Shown here in pieces: positions 1 through 6,228 of a DNA stretch of 64,000 nt; position 1 is the stretch's first letter, and each line of letters begins with the position of its first letter. Location of the stretch: the NCBI RefSeq assembly GCF_034422975.1, contig NZ_CP139873.1, positions 2,232,001 to 2,296,000 of the forward strand. The letters are read 5' to 3'. The translations under genes were made by a program, and so were the position numbers. The stretch comes from Idiomarina sp. PL1-037 (GTDB lineage Bacteria > Pseudomonadota > Gammaproteobacteria > Enterobacterales > Alteromonadaceae). Below the pieces are notes generated by a model that was not told the origin of the DNA, ran no database searches, and saw only the letters and a list, made by a program, of their open reading frames with translations.

Positions 1-260
1 TGCAGGAGTATCAAAGTCGGCCAAAGCTTTACCTTGAACGCACGTCCCAGTGGTTTGCCCTTGCCGTCGTATATTTTAATATGACGTAGCCCTGAATATT
101 CAGTTACTGCTTCTTTTATCGCAGAACTTGCCGCCTGACAATGTCCACACCAGGGCGCGCCAAACTCAAGTACAACGTCACCGGATAACTCGCCAGTTTG
201 TTCAAAGGTAAACGCTTCTTCCGCGTAATCGGAGTTAGAGCCAATATCGTCGATTTTCAT
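1..260 (-). CDS. Thioredoxin-family protein (partial, 3' end outside window)
   Basis: The reverse strand from the ATG at 260 reads a thioredoxin fold start: an acidic N-terminus, then LEFGAPWCGHC with the redox pair C-G-H-C near residues 38-41, and a later segment containing LWPTLIL, the usual cis-Pro region. Thioredoxins reduce protein disulfides in the cytoplasm; no signal peptide is visible. The start is supported by GAGGAG eight bases upstream, inside the end of the preceding RelE-like gene, so it is probably the third gene of an operon with the toxin-antitoxin pair. The C-terminus is missing because the window begins here. The exact substrate is unknown. Confidence 0.8.
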   Translation of the reverse strand, partial: MKIDDIGSNSDYAEEAFTFEQTGELSGDVVLEFGAPWCGHCQAASSAIKEAVTEYSGLRHIKIYDGKGKPLGRAFKVKLWPTLILL

Positions 261-265
261 CCCAT

Positions 266-562
266 TTACTCCTCACCAAGCTCGGACATTCGCAATAGCT
301 GACTACTACGACGCACAGTCAGAACATCAACCTGATCTTTGATGCTGTAAATAACCCGATACGATCCAAATATCAGCTCCCTGATGCGAGATGAGCCCAC
401 CTCAGGAACCATGCGTCCACTTTTAGGAAAATCAGCTAACCGCTCAACCGTGGCAAATAAATCATCAACCCAATGTACCGCAGCCGCCGGATTATCTTCT
501 GCAATATACCAAGCAATGTCCTCTACACGCTCCAGCGCAAGCGGGGACCAGATAATCTTCAT
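266..562 (-). CDS. RelE/ParE-family toxin
   Basis: This 98-residue protein has the RelE/ParE layout: an N-terminal strand (KIIWSPLALERVEDI), two helices, and a C-terminal sheet with the typical RELIFGSYRVIYSI and VDVLTVRRSSQLL segments. Members either cleave mRNA on the ribosome (RelE) or poison gyrase (ParE). This sequence alone does not separate the two, though the arginines in the C-terminal strands fit either. The gene overlaps the upstream antitoxin by four bases (ATGA type), so the two are translationally coupled. The toxin is expected to be neutralised by that Phd-like partner. It is followed within six bases by a thioredoxin gene. Confidence 0.85.
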   Translation of the reverse strand: MKIIWSPLALERVEDIAWYIAEDNPAAAVHWVDDLFATVERLADFPKSGRMVPEVGSSRIRELIFGSYRVIYSIKDQVDVLTVRRSSQLLRMSELGEE

Positions 563-840
563 TGAGCAAGCCTACTCAAAACCCGAGCCTTCGCATCTTC
601 ATGCGAAATACCATTCCCGGAAGCAATCTGTTCTTCCGCCTTGTACACCTCTTCTAGTATTTCCAGACGTTGTTGCATCTTCTCATATTCGTGAACATCC
701 ACCAGCACTGCAACGCCTCGACCTCTTTGTGTCAGCACCATAGGGCGACGGGTTTCATGAAGCTGCTTTACGAATGTGGCTACCCCTGCACGAAATTCAG
801 ACAGAGGGCGGATATCTTCATCTACTCGAACCCTTGACAT
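559..840 (-). CDS. Phd/YefM-family antitoxin
   Basis: The protein begins MSRVRVDEDIRPLSEFRAG, the Phd/YefM DNA-binding start, followed by VLTQRGRGVAVLVDVHEYE. The acidic C-terminal helix should wrap the toxin. A GTG at 849 would extend it by three residues, but the ATG at 840 has GAGGTG eight bases upstream and is the better start. The family binds its own promoter and represses the operon, and conditional cooperativity with the toxin is usual. It overlaps the RelE-like gene by four bases. The A/T-rich upstream stretch at about 850-890 contains AGTACT repeats that could be operator half-sites (inference). Confidence 0.85.
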   Translation of the reverse strand: MSRVRVDEDIRPLSEFRAGVATFVKQLHETRRPMVLTQRGRGVAVLVDVHEYEKMQQRLEILEEVYKAEEQIASGNGISHEDAKARVLSRLAQ

Positions 841-920
841 GGAAATCACCTCAGTACTTTTTAATGTACATCAAAGAGTACAATAGGACTTGAAAGCAAG
901 CAAGGTATCTGTGGGAAGAA

Positions 921-969
921 CCAACGCTCGGCTAAAGAGATGCCTGAGCCAAATTAAGCAACTTGTTAA
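921..969 (-). mobile_element. Candidate attC site (third, weakest)
   Basis: On the minus strand CTTAACAAG (R''-like) is followed about 36 bases later by GCGTTGG (R'-like), with a GGCT/AGCC inner pairing. The R'' box is identical to that of the clear attC at 2383-2426, and as there the end of the gene runs into it (LNK codons). The R' box departs from the GTTRRRY consensus and the stem is weak. Confidence 0.4.
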
Positions 970-1459
970 GCTCCTTTTCAGACCAGTTCTCCAGTTCAAG
1001 AACTGCAGCGTAGGGGTCTCCAGGAATTCCCATAACCCGACAAATAGCAGGTTCTGTTTTGAGACCGCTTTCTTTAAGTTGCCGTATCCTGTCGATGAAC
1101 TCATTGCCCCCGATTTTTACAAGGCGTTTCATCACTTGATAATGGCGAAATGCAGCCTGCGACTCCAATGGCGTTTTTGACGCATAGACTTCAATTAAAA
1201 ATTGGTTACAGTGAAACTGACCTAAAGCGTGATCTTTGCGTGGGCGCATGCTGTAAGCTTCATAGCCGGAATATGCCGATTCAAATGTCTCAATAAACGC
1301 TTCTTGTTCCTGGTACGTACAAACGATATCGATGTCGCTTTCTCTCGTATCCAGAGAAACAAATATCGTACTAACAACTTCCGGCGAATATGCGTTGAGT
1401 TTGATCAGAACTCCTGATTCTTCTAACGCTTTGTTGGCGCGCGCTATTTTGCTATTCAT
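932..1459 (-). CDS. DUF4269 family protein (nucleotidyltransferase-like)
   Basis: This 175-residue protein carries ESDIDIVCTY near residue 41, resembling the catalytic DxD strand of nucleotidyltransferase folds, and the conserved FHCNQFLIEVYA and FRHYQVMKRL segments of DUF4269 proteins. Function is not established for the family; adding a nucleotide to some substrate is an inference from the fold. The start is the ATG at 1459. The gene lies between attC-like sites at 1611-1676 and 921-969 in the same orientation, as a gene cassette would, and its last codons read into the second site. DUF4269 assignment is from remembered family features, not a search. Confidence 0.65.
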   Translation of the reverse strand: MNSKIARANKALEESGVLIKLNAYSPEVVSTIFVSLDTRESDIDIVCTYQEQEAFIETFESAYSGYEAYSMRPRKDHALGQFHCNQFLIEVYASKTPLESQAAFRHYQVMKRLVKIGGNEFIDRIRQLKESGLKTEPAICRVMGIPGDPYAAVLELENWSEKELNKLLNLAQASL

Positions 1460-1610
1460 TCCAGCCTATTGTTATATTTTTTTGATTTAAACACATAGAA
1501 CCTAAATATTAGAGCCTGAAGCGTAGCCCAGCCCGAGAAGTAGAACCCACCCGATACTGCGAAATATTGCACCATCCCAATTACCCATTAACGCTGACTA
1601 CTGGTGAAAT

Positions 1611-1676
1611 ATAACGCCGCGTTCTGCGGAAATACAGGAGCCTCAGCGAATAAATTTTCCGTAGTAGCGTTGTTAG
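1611..1676 (-). mobile_element. attC recombination site (integron cassette)
   Basis: On the minus strand CTAACAA starts two bases after the stop codon of the peptidase gene and GCGTTAT closes the site 66 bases on. The inner arms CGCTACTACGGAAA and TTTCCGCAGAACGCG are imperfectly complementary, giving a stem with bulges and a large loop. This is the R''-L''-L'-R' arrangement of attC sites, placed directly 3' of an ORF as in a cassette. Confidence 0.65.
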
Positions 1677-1678
1677 TC

Positions 1679-2365
1679 TCACAACCCAAATACCACTTCA
1701 AACTTCTCTCCGTTGTTTAACCTTTCCAATCCTGAGTACAAACTTTTAGTATGCATTGGTTCAACAGCTACTCTTGATGCTTGGTAGTATTTAACACTTG
1801 TATTTGGAAAGTCGCTTAGAAAAAAAATGGATTTAACTTTTGCCAGGTCGTCCTCTGTTATCTCTATATTTTCAAGTAAAAAAGGTTTGCGATAGTCAAC
1901 TTTAATACCTGTTCCTTCAATAAACCAGGCTGGCAATTGCGTAAGCTCTGCAAAAAGGTCAGTTCTGTGCCTCACCTCTGCATGAACAAATTCATGCGCT
2001 ATCACGTCCGTGTTAAGCCCCTTAGGACCTAGAAATATGCACTCTCTAAAGAACCCTGATGTTTGCATACCCGTTGGATTAAAGCCAAAACTGGAGTACT
2101 TATTCTTAGTTGTAGCAATGATTCTTGGTGAAGATATAGGCTTACCATAAACATTTGACACTCTTTCGATTGCATCATCTATTGCTTCTACCAAGTTCGA
2201 TTTCTGTGCTTCGTCGAGGCTGTCATCAACATAGAGGTTTGTTGAAGTCTGAGAAAAATGTGTCTGCCCGATCATTTCGCATGCTATCGCCCCCTTTTTA
2301 AAGAAGATAAAAGACGCAAAAAGAAGCAATATAAAAACAGATAAAAGAATTTTAAATATTCGCAC
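1679..2365 (-). CDS. Secreted or membrane-anchored zincin-like protein (peptidase MA-like)
   Basis: The protein opens with a hydrophobic segment (IFKILLSVFILLLFASFIFF) that would act as signal or membrane anchor. Near the middle it has HEFVHAEV, an HExxH zinc motif, followed about 20 residues later by WFIEGTG, where the Glu fits the third ligand of the gluzincin/peptidase MA-like group. It is therefore a likely extracytoplasmic metallopeptidase-fold protein; activity is unproven. An upstream GTG at 2398 lies inside the attC site, but the GTG at 2365 follows AAGGA with six-base spacing and is preferred. It sits between two attC sites as a single-gene cassette. Length is about 228 residues. Confidence 0.6.
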   Translation of the reverse strand: MRIFKILLSVFILLLFASFIFFKKGAIACEMIGQTHFSQTSTNLYVDDSLDEAQKSNLVEAIDDAIERVSNVYGKPISSPRIIATTKNKYSSFGFNPTGMQTSGFFRECIFLGPKGLNTDVIAHEFVHAEVRHRTDLFAELTQLPAWFIEGTGIKVDYRKPFLLENIEITEDDLAKVKSIFFLSDFPNTSVKYYQASRVAVEPMHTKSLYSGLERLNNGEKFEVVFGL

Positions 2366-2382
2366 AAACTTTCCTTGTGAAA

Positions 2383-2426
2383 CTAACGCCGCAATCACGC
2401 GCTTGTCGCGTGCATTGCCTTGTTAA
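2383..2426 (-). mobile_element. attC recombination site (clearest)
   Basis: On the minus strand TTAACAA opens and GCGTTAG closes a 44-base site. The arms GGCAATGCACGCG and CGCGTGATTGC pair with one unpaired G, the extrahelical base typical of the folded bottom strand recognised by integron integrase, around an ACAAG loop. It lies at the end of the acetyltransferase gene, whose last codons and stop fall inside it. Confidence 0.8.
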
Positions 2427-2865
2427 GTTTGAGCACCATAGGCTGATAAACCAAGCCTGCCGATTCGCCCACTTCGCCACTGCACTCAAACCCATAATTT
2501 TCATAAGCGGTCACTGAAGATAGCGACGCGCTGACGGTAACAGTTTCAACTCTCGCATGATTCAAGGCGGATATAAGCAGCTTTCTTCCAATCCCACTTT
2601 TCTGGGATTCCGGACGAATAAAAAGCATCGCAACATGGCGACCTTACTTTAACTCGATGACACCTTCGACATTTTCATTGTTCTGAGCAACCAACATCAA
2701 GTTATCGCCTTTCATTCTATCGAGGAATGCATCGCGCGCAGCGATACTCAAAAAGGTTGTAATCCCCTCATCAGACAATGTGCCTGCAACAGACTGTGAA
2801 AAAGAATCCCTGCAAATTGCACTTACAGCTTCAAGGTCCTTCTCTTCCATCTTCCTGATAATCAT
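2395..2865 (-). pseudogene. GNAT acetyltransferase, interrupted by an in-frame stop
   Basis: Two same-frame segments make one GNAT protein. The N-terminal part begins MIIRKMEEKDLEAVSAICR (start at 2865, GGGAG six bases upstream) and ends VEGVIELK. The C-terminal part has LLFIRPESQKSGIGRKLL, the acetyl-CoA binding Q/RxxGxG/A loop, then VSASLSSVTAYENYGFE. They are separated only by a TAA at 2644-2646 and the five codons that follow it. One substitution (for example GAA to TAA) explains the break. The family transfers acetyl groups from acetyl-CoA to amines; the substrate is unknown. The gene is the first of a cassette-like array and ends inside attC. Separate translation of the C-terminal half from the ATG at 2628 is possible but would lack part of the fold. 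Confidence 0.75.
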
Positions 2866-3088
2866 CCATGTCTCCCAAAAACTTACCATTTATATACTGC
2901 GCATGCTCATTTACGCTATAACCCGTGCGCAATATCTAACTTTAATTATTTATTATGTATCTGACATTAAATGAGTTAATTAGCCGATACAACAATAAAT
3001 GAGCAATAATACTGATAAAAATGAGCGTTAGGTTAAACTAGGACTAAAGGTAAAATCGTTTCTCAAAAAGCCCTATGCGAGGCACACC

Positions 3089-3436
3089 ATGAACTTAACT
3101 AAAATTAATTACATAGAACTTCCGGCGCGGAGCCTTGAAGCAACCAAGCGCTTCTTTCAGCAAGCTTTTGGCTGGGAGTTTGTGGACTACGGTCCAGAAT
3201 ACGCTGCTATTCAAAATGCCGGAATTGATGGCGGCTTTTACCAATCCGACTTAGTTGCTCAAACGTCGAGCGGCAGTGCGCTGGTGGTTTTATACAGCAA
3301 AGACCTTGAGCAAAGCCTGAAAAGTGTCGAGGATGCAGGCGGTAAAATCCTCAAACCTATATTTGATTTTCCCGGTGGTCGACGCTTTCAATTTACTTGC
3401 CCTAGCGGCAACGAATACGCAGTATGGTCAGAATAA
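3089..3436 (+). CDS. VOC (glyoxalase/bleomycin-resistance) family protein
   Basis: This 115-residue protein has the two-module babbab layout of a vicinal oxygen chelate protein: NYIELPARSLEATKRFFQQAFGW at the N-terminus, then SLKSVEDAGGKILKP, and the final FTCPSGNEYAVW strand. The family includes glyoxalases, dioxygenases and antibiotic-binding proteins, and this subgroup is usually uncharacterised. It is on the plus strand, opposite the cassette-like genes, with no partner in its transcription unit. Metal-ligand assignment is uncertain because the canonical His/Glu pattern is only partly present, so no reaction is proposed. Confidence 0.8.
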   Translation: MNLTKINYIELPARSLEATKRFFQQAFGWEFVDYGPEYAAIQNAGIDGGFYQSDLVAQTSSGSALVVLYSKDLEQSLKSVEDAGGKILKPIFDFPGGRRFQFTCPSGNEYAVWSE

Positions 3437-3477
3437 TCGAAAAGCCGACACTGGGCGCAATTTTCGATAAACGCCTA

Positions 3478-4803
3478 TCAGGCAAAATCTTTCAGCCTGA
3501 GATGACCCTCTATTGAATCGGCAAGCGCTTTAGGCACCTCATGTTCAGTGGCTAACTCCCGCCACTGAGACACCGCGTTTATCACACCATCAATAATTGC
3601 ATCTATTTCTTTGCGCTCTACCCGCGGGAGCTGAACGTCCGCCAGCGCATAAAAGTCAGCACGAGTATGCCCGCTGCGCTTGCCATTTAAAGACATCCAG
3701 TGCTGCTCTACCCAGGGGTTTCCGGGTTTGTAGCTAAAGGCAACGTCGTAAGCCGGGCTTAACCGCCATTGCTTGTCCTCCAGCATAAAACCAAAGTTCT
3801 TAGAGTGATCATCGTGGTTGGTCGCTACATGGTTAAAGACCATACGGCGAAACAAGTCTATAGCGTCCGCCCGTGGCAACCTTAGCTGGCGGGCAACCTG
3901 AAACAGCTCTTCATAAGAAAACGCACCAATGTCATGATAGTTCACGTGCTTAATAGCCGTAAGCGTTTGAATATGCCTTTTCTCATTGCCTATTCTGTCA
4001 AAGCGCTTGGTCACAAAATGGCGTCGGTTGCCTTCATCCAGCAGGTGGCATGGCATCATATGAATGCCGGCTTGCGTGGCCATTAAGTAATACACATACT
4101 CCATGGCACCGTAACCGAGCGGGTCGCCAAAGGTTTGCTGAGAAGGGTCGCGCTCCTTTACTCCGTCAAACTTCAGCAAGTAATGCTCAAAGCCTTCGGG
4201 CACAAGCCCCTGCCCTGAACGAACCTGACTAAAGTCCTTATTAAACGCCAGCACCGCTTTCGGCCTTGCGCCACCGGCGCTGGTGCCAACCGCTAATAAG
4301 GCCTGCATCATTTCTTTGTCTGCCGCGTCGTCAAAGTGTGTTCGCTGACGAAATCCCTTTCGTGCATCCAGTACTTCCTGCGCTAGTCTCATTAAGCTCT
4401 CAAGCTCTATATCTTTATTTTTTGCGTTGGTTTGATTCTTACGCGCAGGGTGATACTCAAGAGCGCCCATCCCCCGCTCGCCGGTATACTGAAGCCGCTC
4501 AAGCGGGCTCAGAGGCTCGGTGCGATCAGGCTGTTGCGCAACCCATTGGTTCAGTACCGCATTACCAAAGTCGTCGGGCAAAGAATCCGCCAGCATACCC
4601 GGCAGGCCTCTGAAGGTATCCCAATTTAACCCCGGAAAGGAGTAAATTCTTCCTTTCTCGGCGGGCATGGTTAAAGGCGCCAGCGGAATGTCTTTTTCGA
4701 CAAATTCAGATAAGTACTCGAACCGCGCCGCCGTGTCGCCCTTGTTATAACTTAAGGCACCGACAGGCTCGCCTTTGTAGCGAACTTCAATGGTATTAAT
4801 CAC
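3478..4803 (-). CDS. hipA: HipA-family serine/threonine kinase toxin
   Basis: At 441 residues this has the normal HipA length. The N-terminal couple_hipA region begins MINTIEVRYKGEPVG and carries PGMLADSLPDDFG near residue 70. The kinase core has VGTSAGGARPKAV (P-loop-like), TNHDDHSKNFGF with the catalytic Asp and Asn, and LSPAYDVAFSY with the metal-binding Asp. HipA kinases phosphorylate aminoacyl-tRNA synthetases such as GltX and trigger growth arrest. The start is a GTG overlapping the antitoxin stop by four bases (GTGA). Activity is normally held by the HipB partner encoded directly upstream. Confidence 0.9.
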   Translation of the reverse strand: MINTIEVRYKGEPVGALSYNKGDTAARFEYLSEFVEKDIPLAPLTMPAEKGRIYSFPGLNWDTFRGLPGMLADSLPDDFGNAVLNQWVAQQPDRTEPLSPLERLQYTGERGMGALEYHPARKNQTNAKNKDIELESLMRLAQEVLDARKGFRQRTHFDDAADKEMMQALLAVGTSAGGARPKAVLAFNKDFSQVRSGQGLVPEGFEHYLLKFDGVKERDPSQQTFGDPLGYGAMEYVYYLMATQAGIHMMPCHLLDEGNRRHFVTKRFDRIGNEKRHIQTLTAIKHVNYHDIGAFSYEELFQVARQLRLPRADAIDLFRRMVFNHVATNHDDHSKNFGFMLEDKQWRLSPAYDVAFSYKPGNPWVEQHWMSLNGKRSGHTRADFYALADVQLPRVERKEIDAIIDGVINAVSQWRELATEHEVPKALADSIEGHLRLKDFA

Positions 4804-5120
4804 CAGTCCAGCTCCTCATTGTCAGCAGGTTTCACACGTGTTTTACCGCTCGCTCGTTTCTTCTGTTTGGTGCTACTTTTGAGTAGTTGCACAGGAGAAA
4901 CGCCCTCGTCCGGGAATGCGGCCAGTAGATTGTCGATATGACCCAAAGCCTGAAGAATGGCGACATAAGTCGGTAAGGTGCTTTTACCACCCTCGGCAGA
5001 TTTAACGGCATTCAGTGAGACATTCGCTAAGGTAGCTAAGTCCTCCTGAGTTAAGTCCTGGTTCAGTCGATACTGCCTGACTCGCTGACCAATGATTGCT
5101 GAAACACGCTCAGAATCCAT
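4800..5120 (-). CDS. hipB: HipB-like XRE-family antitoxin
   Basis: This 106-residue protein has an XRE helix-turn-helix at residues 10-70 (RQYRLNQDLTQEDLATLANV, then KSAEGGKSTLPTYVAILQALG) and a basic tail (KQKKRASGKTRVK). HipB binds palindromic operators and HipA, repressing the operon. The coding region ends four bases into hipA. The 180-base upstream gap is AT-rich with repeated CTTTAAA motifs that may be operators. The tail is longer than in E. coli HipB. Confidence 0.85.
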   Translation of the reverse strand: MDSERVSAIIGQRVRQYRLNQDLTQEDLATLANVSLNAVKSAEGGKSTLPTYVAILQALGHIDNLLAAFPDEGVSPVQLLKSSTKQKKRASGKTRVKPADNEELDW

Positions 5121-5128
5121 ATAAAGAA

Positions 5129-5250
5129 CCTTAAATAGGCTTTAAACTAATAATTAGAGTGTAGCAGACTATTTAGAGGACGTAATTGTTTTTATATAAA
5201 AGACTTTATATGGACTTTAAATTTAATGGTTAACGATAAAAATCTTTAAA
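5129..5250 (-). promoter_or_regulatory. Candidate hipBA operator region
   Basis: Upstream of hipB there are three CTTTAAA motifs (5140-5146, 5215-5221, 5244-5250), one forming the imperfect palindrome TTAAATAGGCTTTAAA (5131-5146), and a separate perfect inverted repeat ATATAAA-AGAC-TTTATAT (5194-5211). HipB-type regulators bind inverted repeats here; the match to this protein is inferred only from position. Confidence 0.35.
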
Positions 5251-5303
5251 AGGGCTATTGGTGGTTTTGGTGTTTGGTGTTTGGTGTTTCTCTCGATTAC
5301 CTG

Positions 5304-5588
5304 CTAACCAACCTTGGAAGTTCGAATTTCACTCAGGGCTAAACTGATGAGTGCCCCACCAATAATTGAAACAAAAATTAATAGTGAACTACCTACTTGC
5401 TCATTAATGACTTGTCCATATCGTTGCCCAAGCTCAACAAAACTTAGTGCGTAACTGGAGCCGAGTAAAACAATTAGTAATGAGCCAAATAAGAGTTTCC
5501 AGGGCTTCTTGCTCGTTCCAATATTTAAGAAAAGCGCCAAACCGATAACCGGAGCAAACCCGAAAAGGAATGGGAACCAAAATTCCAT
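5304..5588 (-). CDS. Small membrane protein, three predicted TM segments, unknown
   Basis: I do not recognise this 94-residue protein. It has hydrophobic stretches at about residues 3-22 (FWFPFLFGFAPVIGLALFL), 30-52 (WKLLFGSLLIVLLGSSYALSF) and 66-85 (SSLLIFVSIIGGALISLAL), so it is probably an inner-membrane protein. AAGGAGG lies seven bases before the ATG, a strong ribosome site, which argues that it is a real gene. It stands alone between hipBA and degenerate transposase sequence. No enzymatic motif is visible. Confidence 0.6.
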   Translation of the reverse strand: MEFWFPFLFGFAPVIGLALFLNIGTSKKPWKLLFGSLLIVLLGSSYALSFVELGQRYGQVINEQVGSSLLIFVSIIGGALISLALSEIRTSKVG

Positions 5589-5701
5589 ATCTCAACCTCC
5601 TTATTGCCAATTTTATTCTTGTGCTTTATTCAAACTCACTGTTTTCATTTCTCCTCACAGGATGTAAGACCCTCCTATCTTGTCTCTTACTTAGAGGGTA
5701 T

Positions 5702-5948
5702 CTAAAAATGCATCGCCATTTCAGTACCTTTGCTATCCCTATCAATTATTTCGGGAAGTATCCCTCTCTCGCCATCAAGCGTATTAGCGATAAACAAACA
5801 CATCATAGCATCCATAATATGGTCTCTAGCCAGCCCTTTCCTTGGGTATTTTGCAAGCGTACGTTAGTAGATTTCTTTAGCGCCATTGATTTACTGGTCA
5901 AGCAATCTTAGTCGCTCCTCAATACCCTCCGAGCTTTTCTTCTTCATC
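5702..5948 (-). pseudogene. Degenerate 3' fragment of a DUF429 (RNase H-like) gene
   Basis: Minus-strand translation over several frames gives KKKSSEGIEERLRLL, then, after stops and a frame change, DHIMDAMMCLFIANTLDGE and KGTEMAMHF with a stop at 5702-5704. This matches the C-terminal pattern of DUF429 proteins (EGxxERLxLL, then D/DxxDAxxxA, ending in a hydrophobic strand). At least two in-frame stops are present, so it is non-functional. The rest of the gene is absent. The identification is by motif memory and is moderate. Confidence 0.45.
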
Positions 5949-6134
5949 GCGATGATTACCTGAGCCTTTGAAGGCTTCGTCAGAGGATGGCTATGCTTCC
6001 CGCCTCCACCAACTGAGTAAATTCGGATTCATACCGATTTCTATAGCAGCCTGACAGCAATTCACCCCCAGTTTTTTTTCAGAGCGACGGCTTCGCGTTT
6101 AAACTCTAGGCTGTAATTTTTTCGTTTTTTTCAT
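5949..6134 (-). pseudogene. Degenerate IS3-type transposase OrfA fragment
   Basis: From an ATG at 6134 preceded by AGGAG, frameshifted minus-strand reading gives YSLEFKREAVALKK, then QAAIEIGMNPNLLSWWRREA: the helix-turn-helix of IS3-family OrfA (EFKxEAV ... A...LGI....L..W). Several single-base indels and stops destroy the frame. No OrfB follows; the sequence passes directly into DUF429-like remnants. It marks an old insertion next to the defence operon. Confidence 0.55.
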
Positions 6135-6228
6135 AAACACTCCTTATGGGCACATATGGCCTCGTTTTGGATGTGTCGTAAAATCTGGGTAGAACCCAAA
6201 CGCCAATATTTTAACTTAGAGATAGAAG

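Noticed and set aside
2995..3035. GAGCGTTAGG on the plus strand as a fourth attC/attI
   Set aside because: The upstream ACAACAATAAATG stretch is not complementary to the arm before GCGTTAGG, so no attC stem forms and the orientation is opposite to the other sites.
5570..5911. 113-codon plus-strand open frame
   Set aside because: It lies over degenerate DUF429 sequence on the other strand and has no recognisable protein features.
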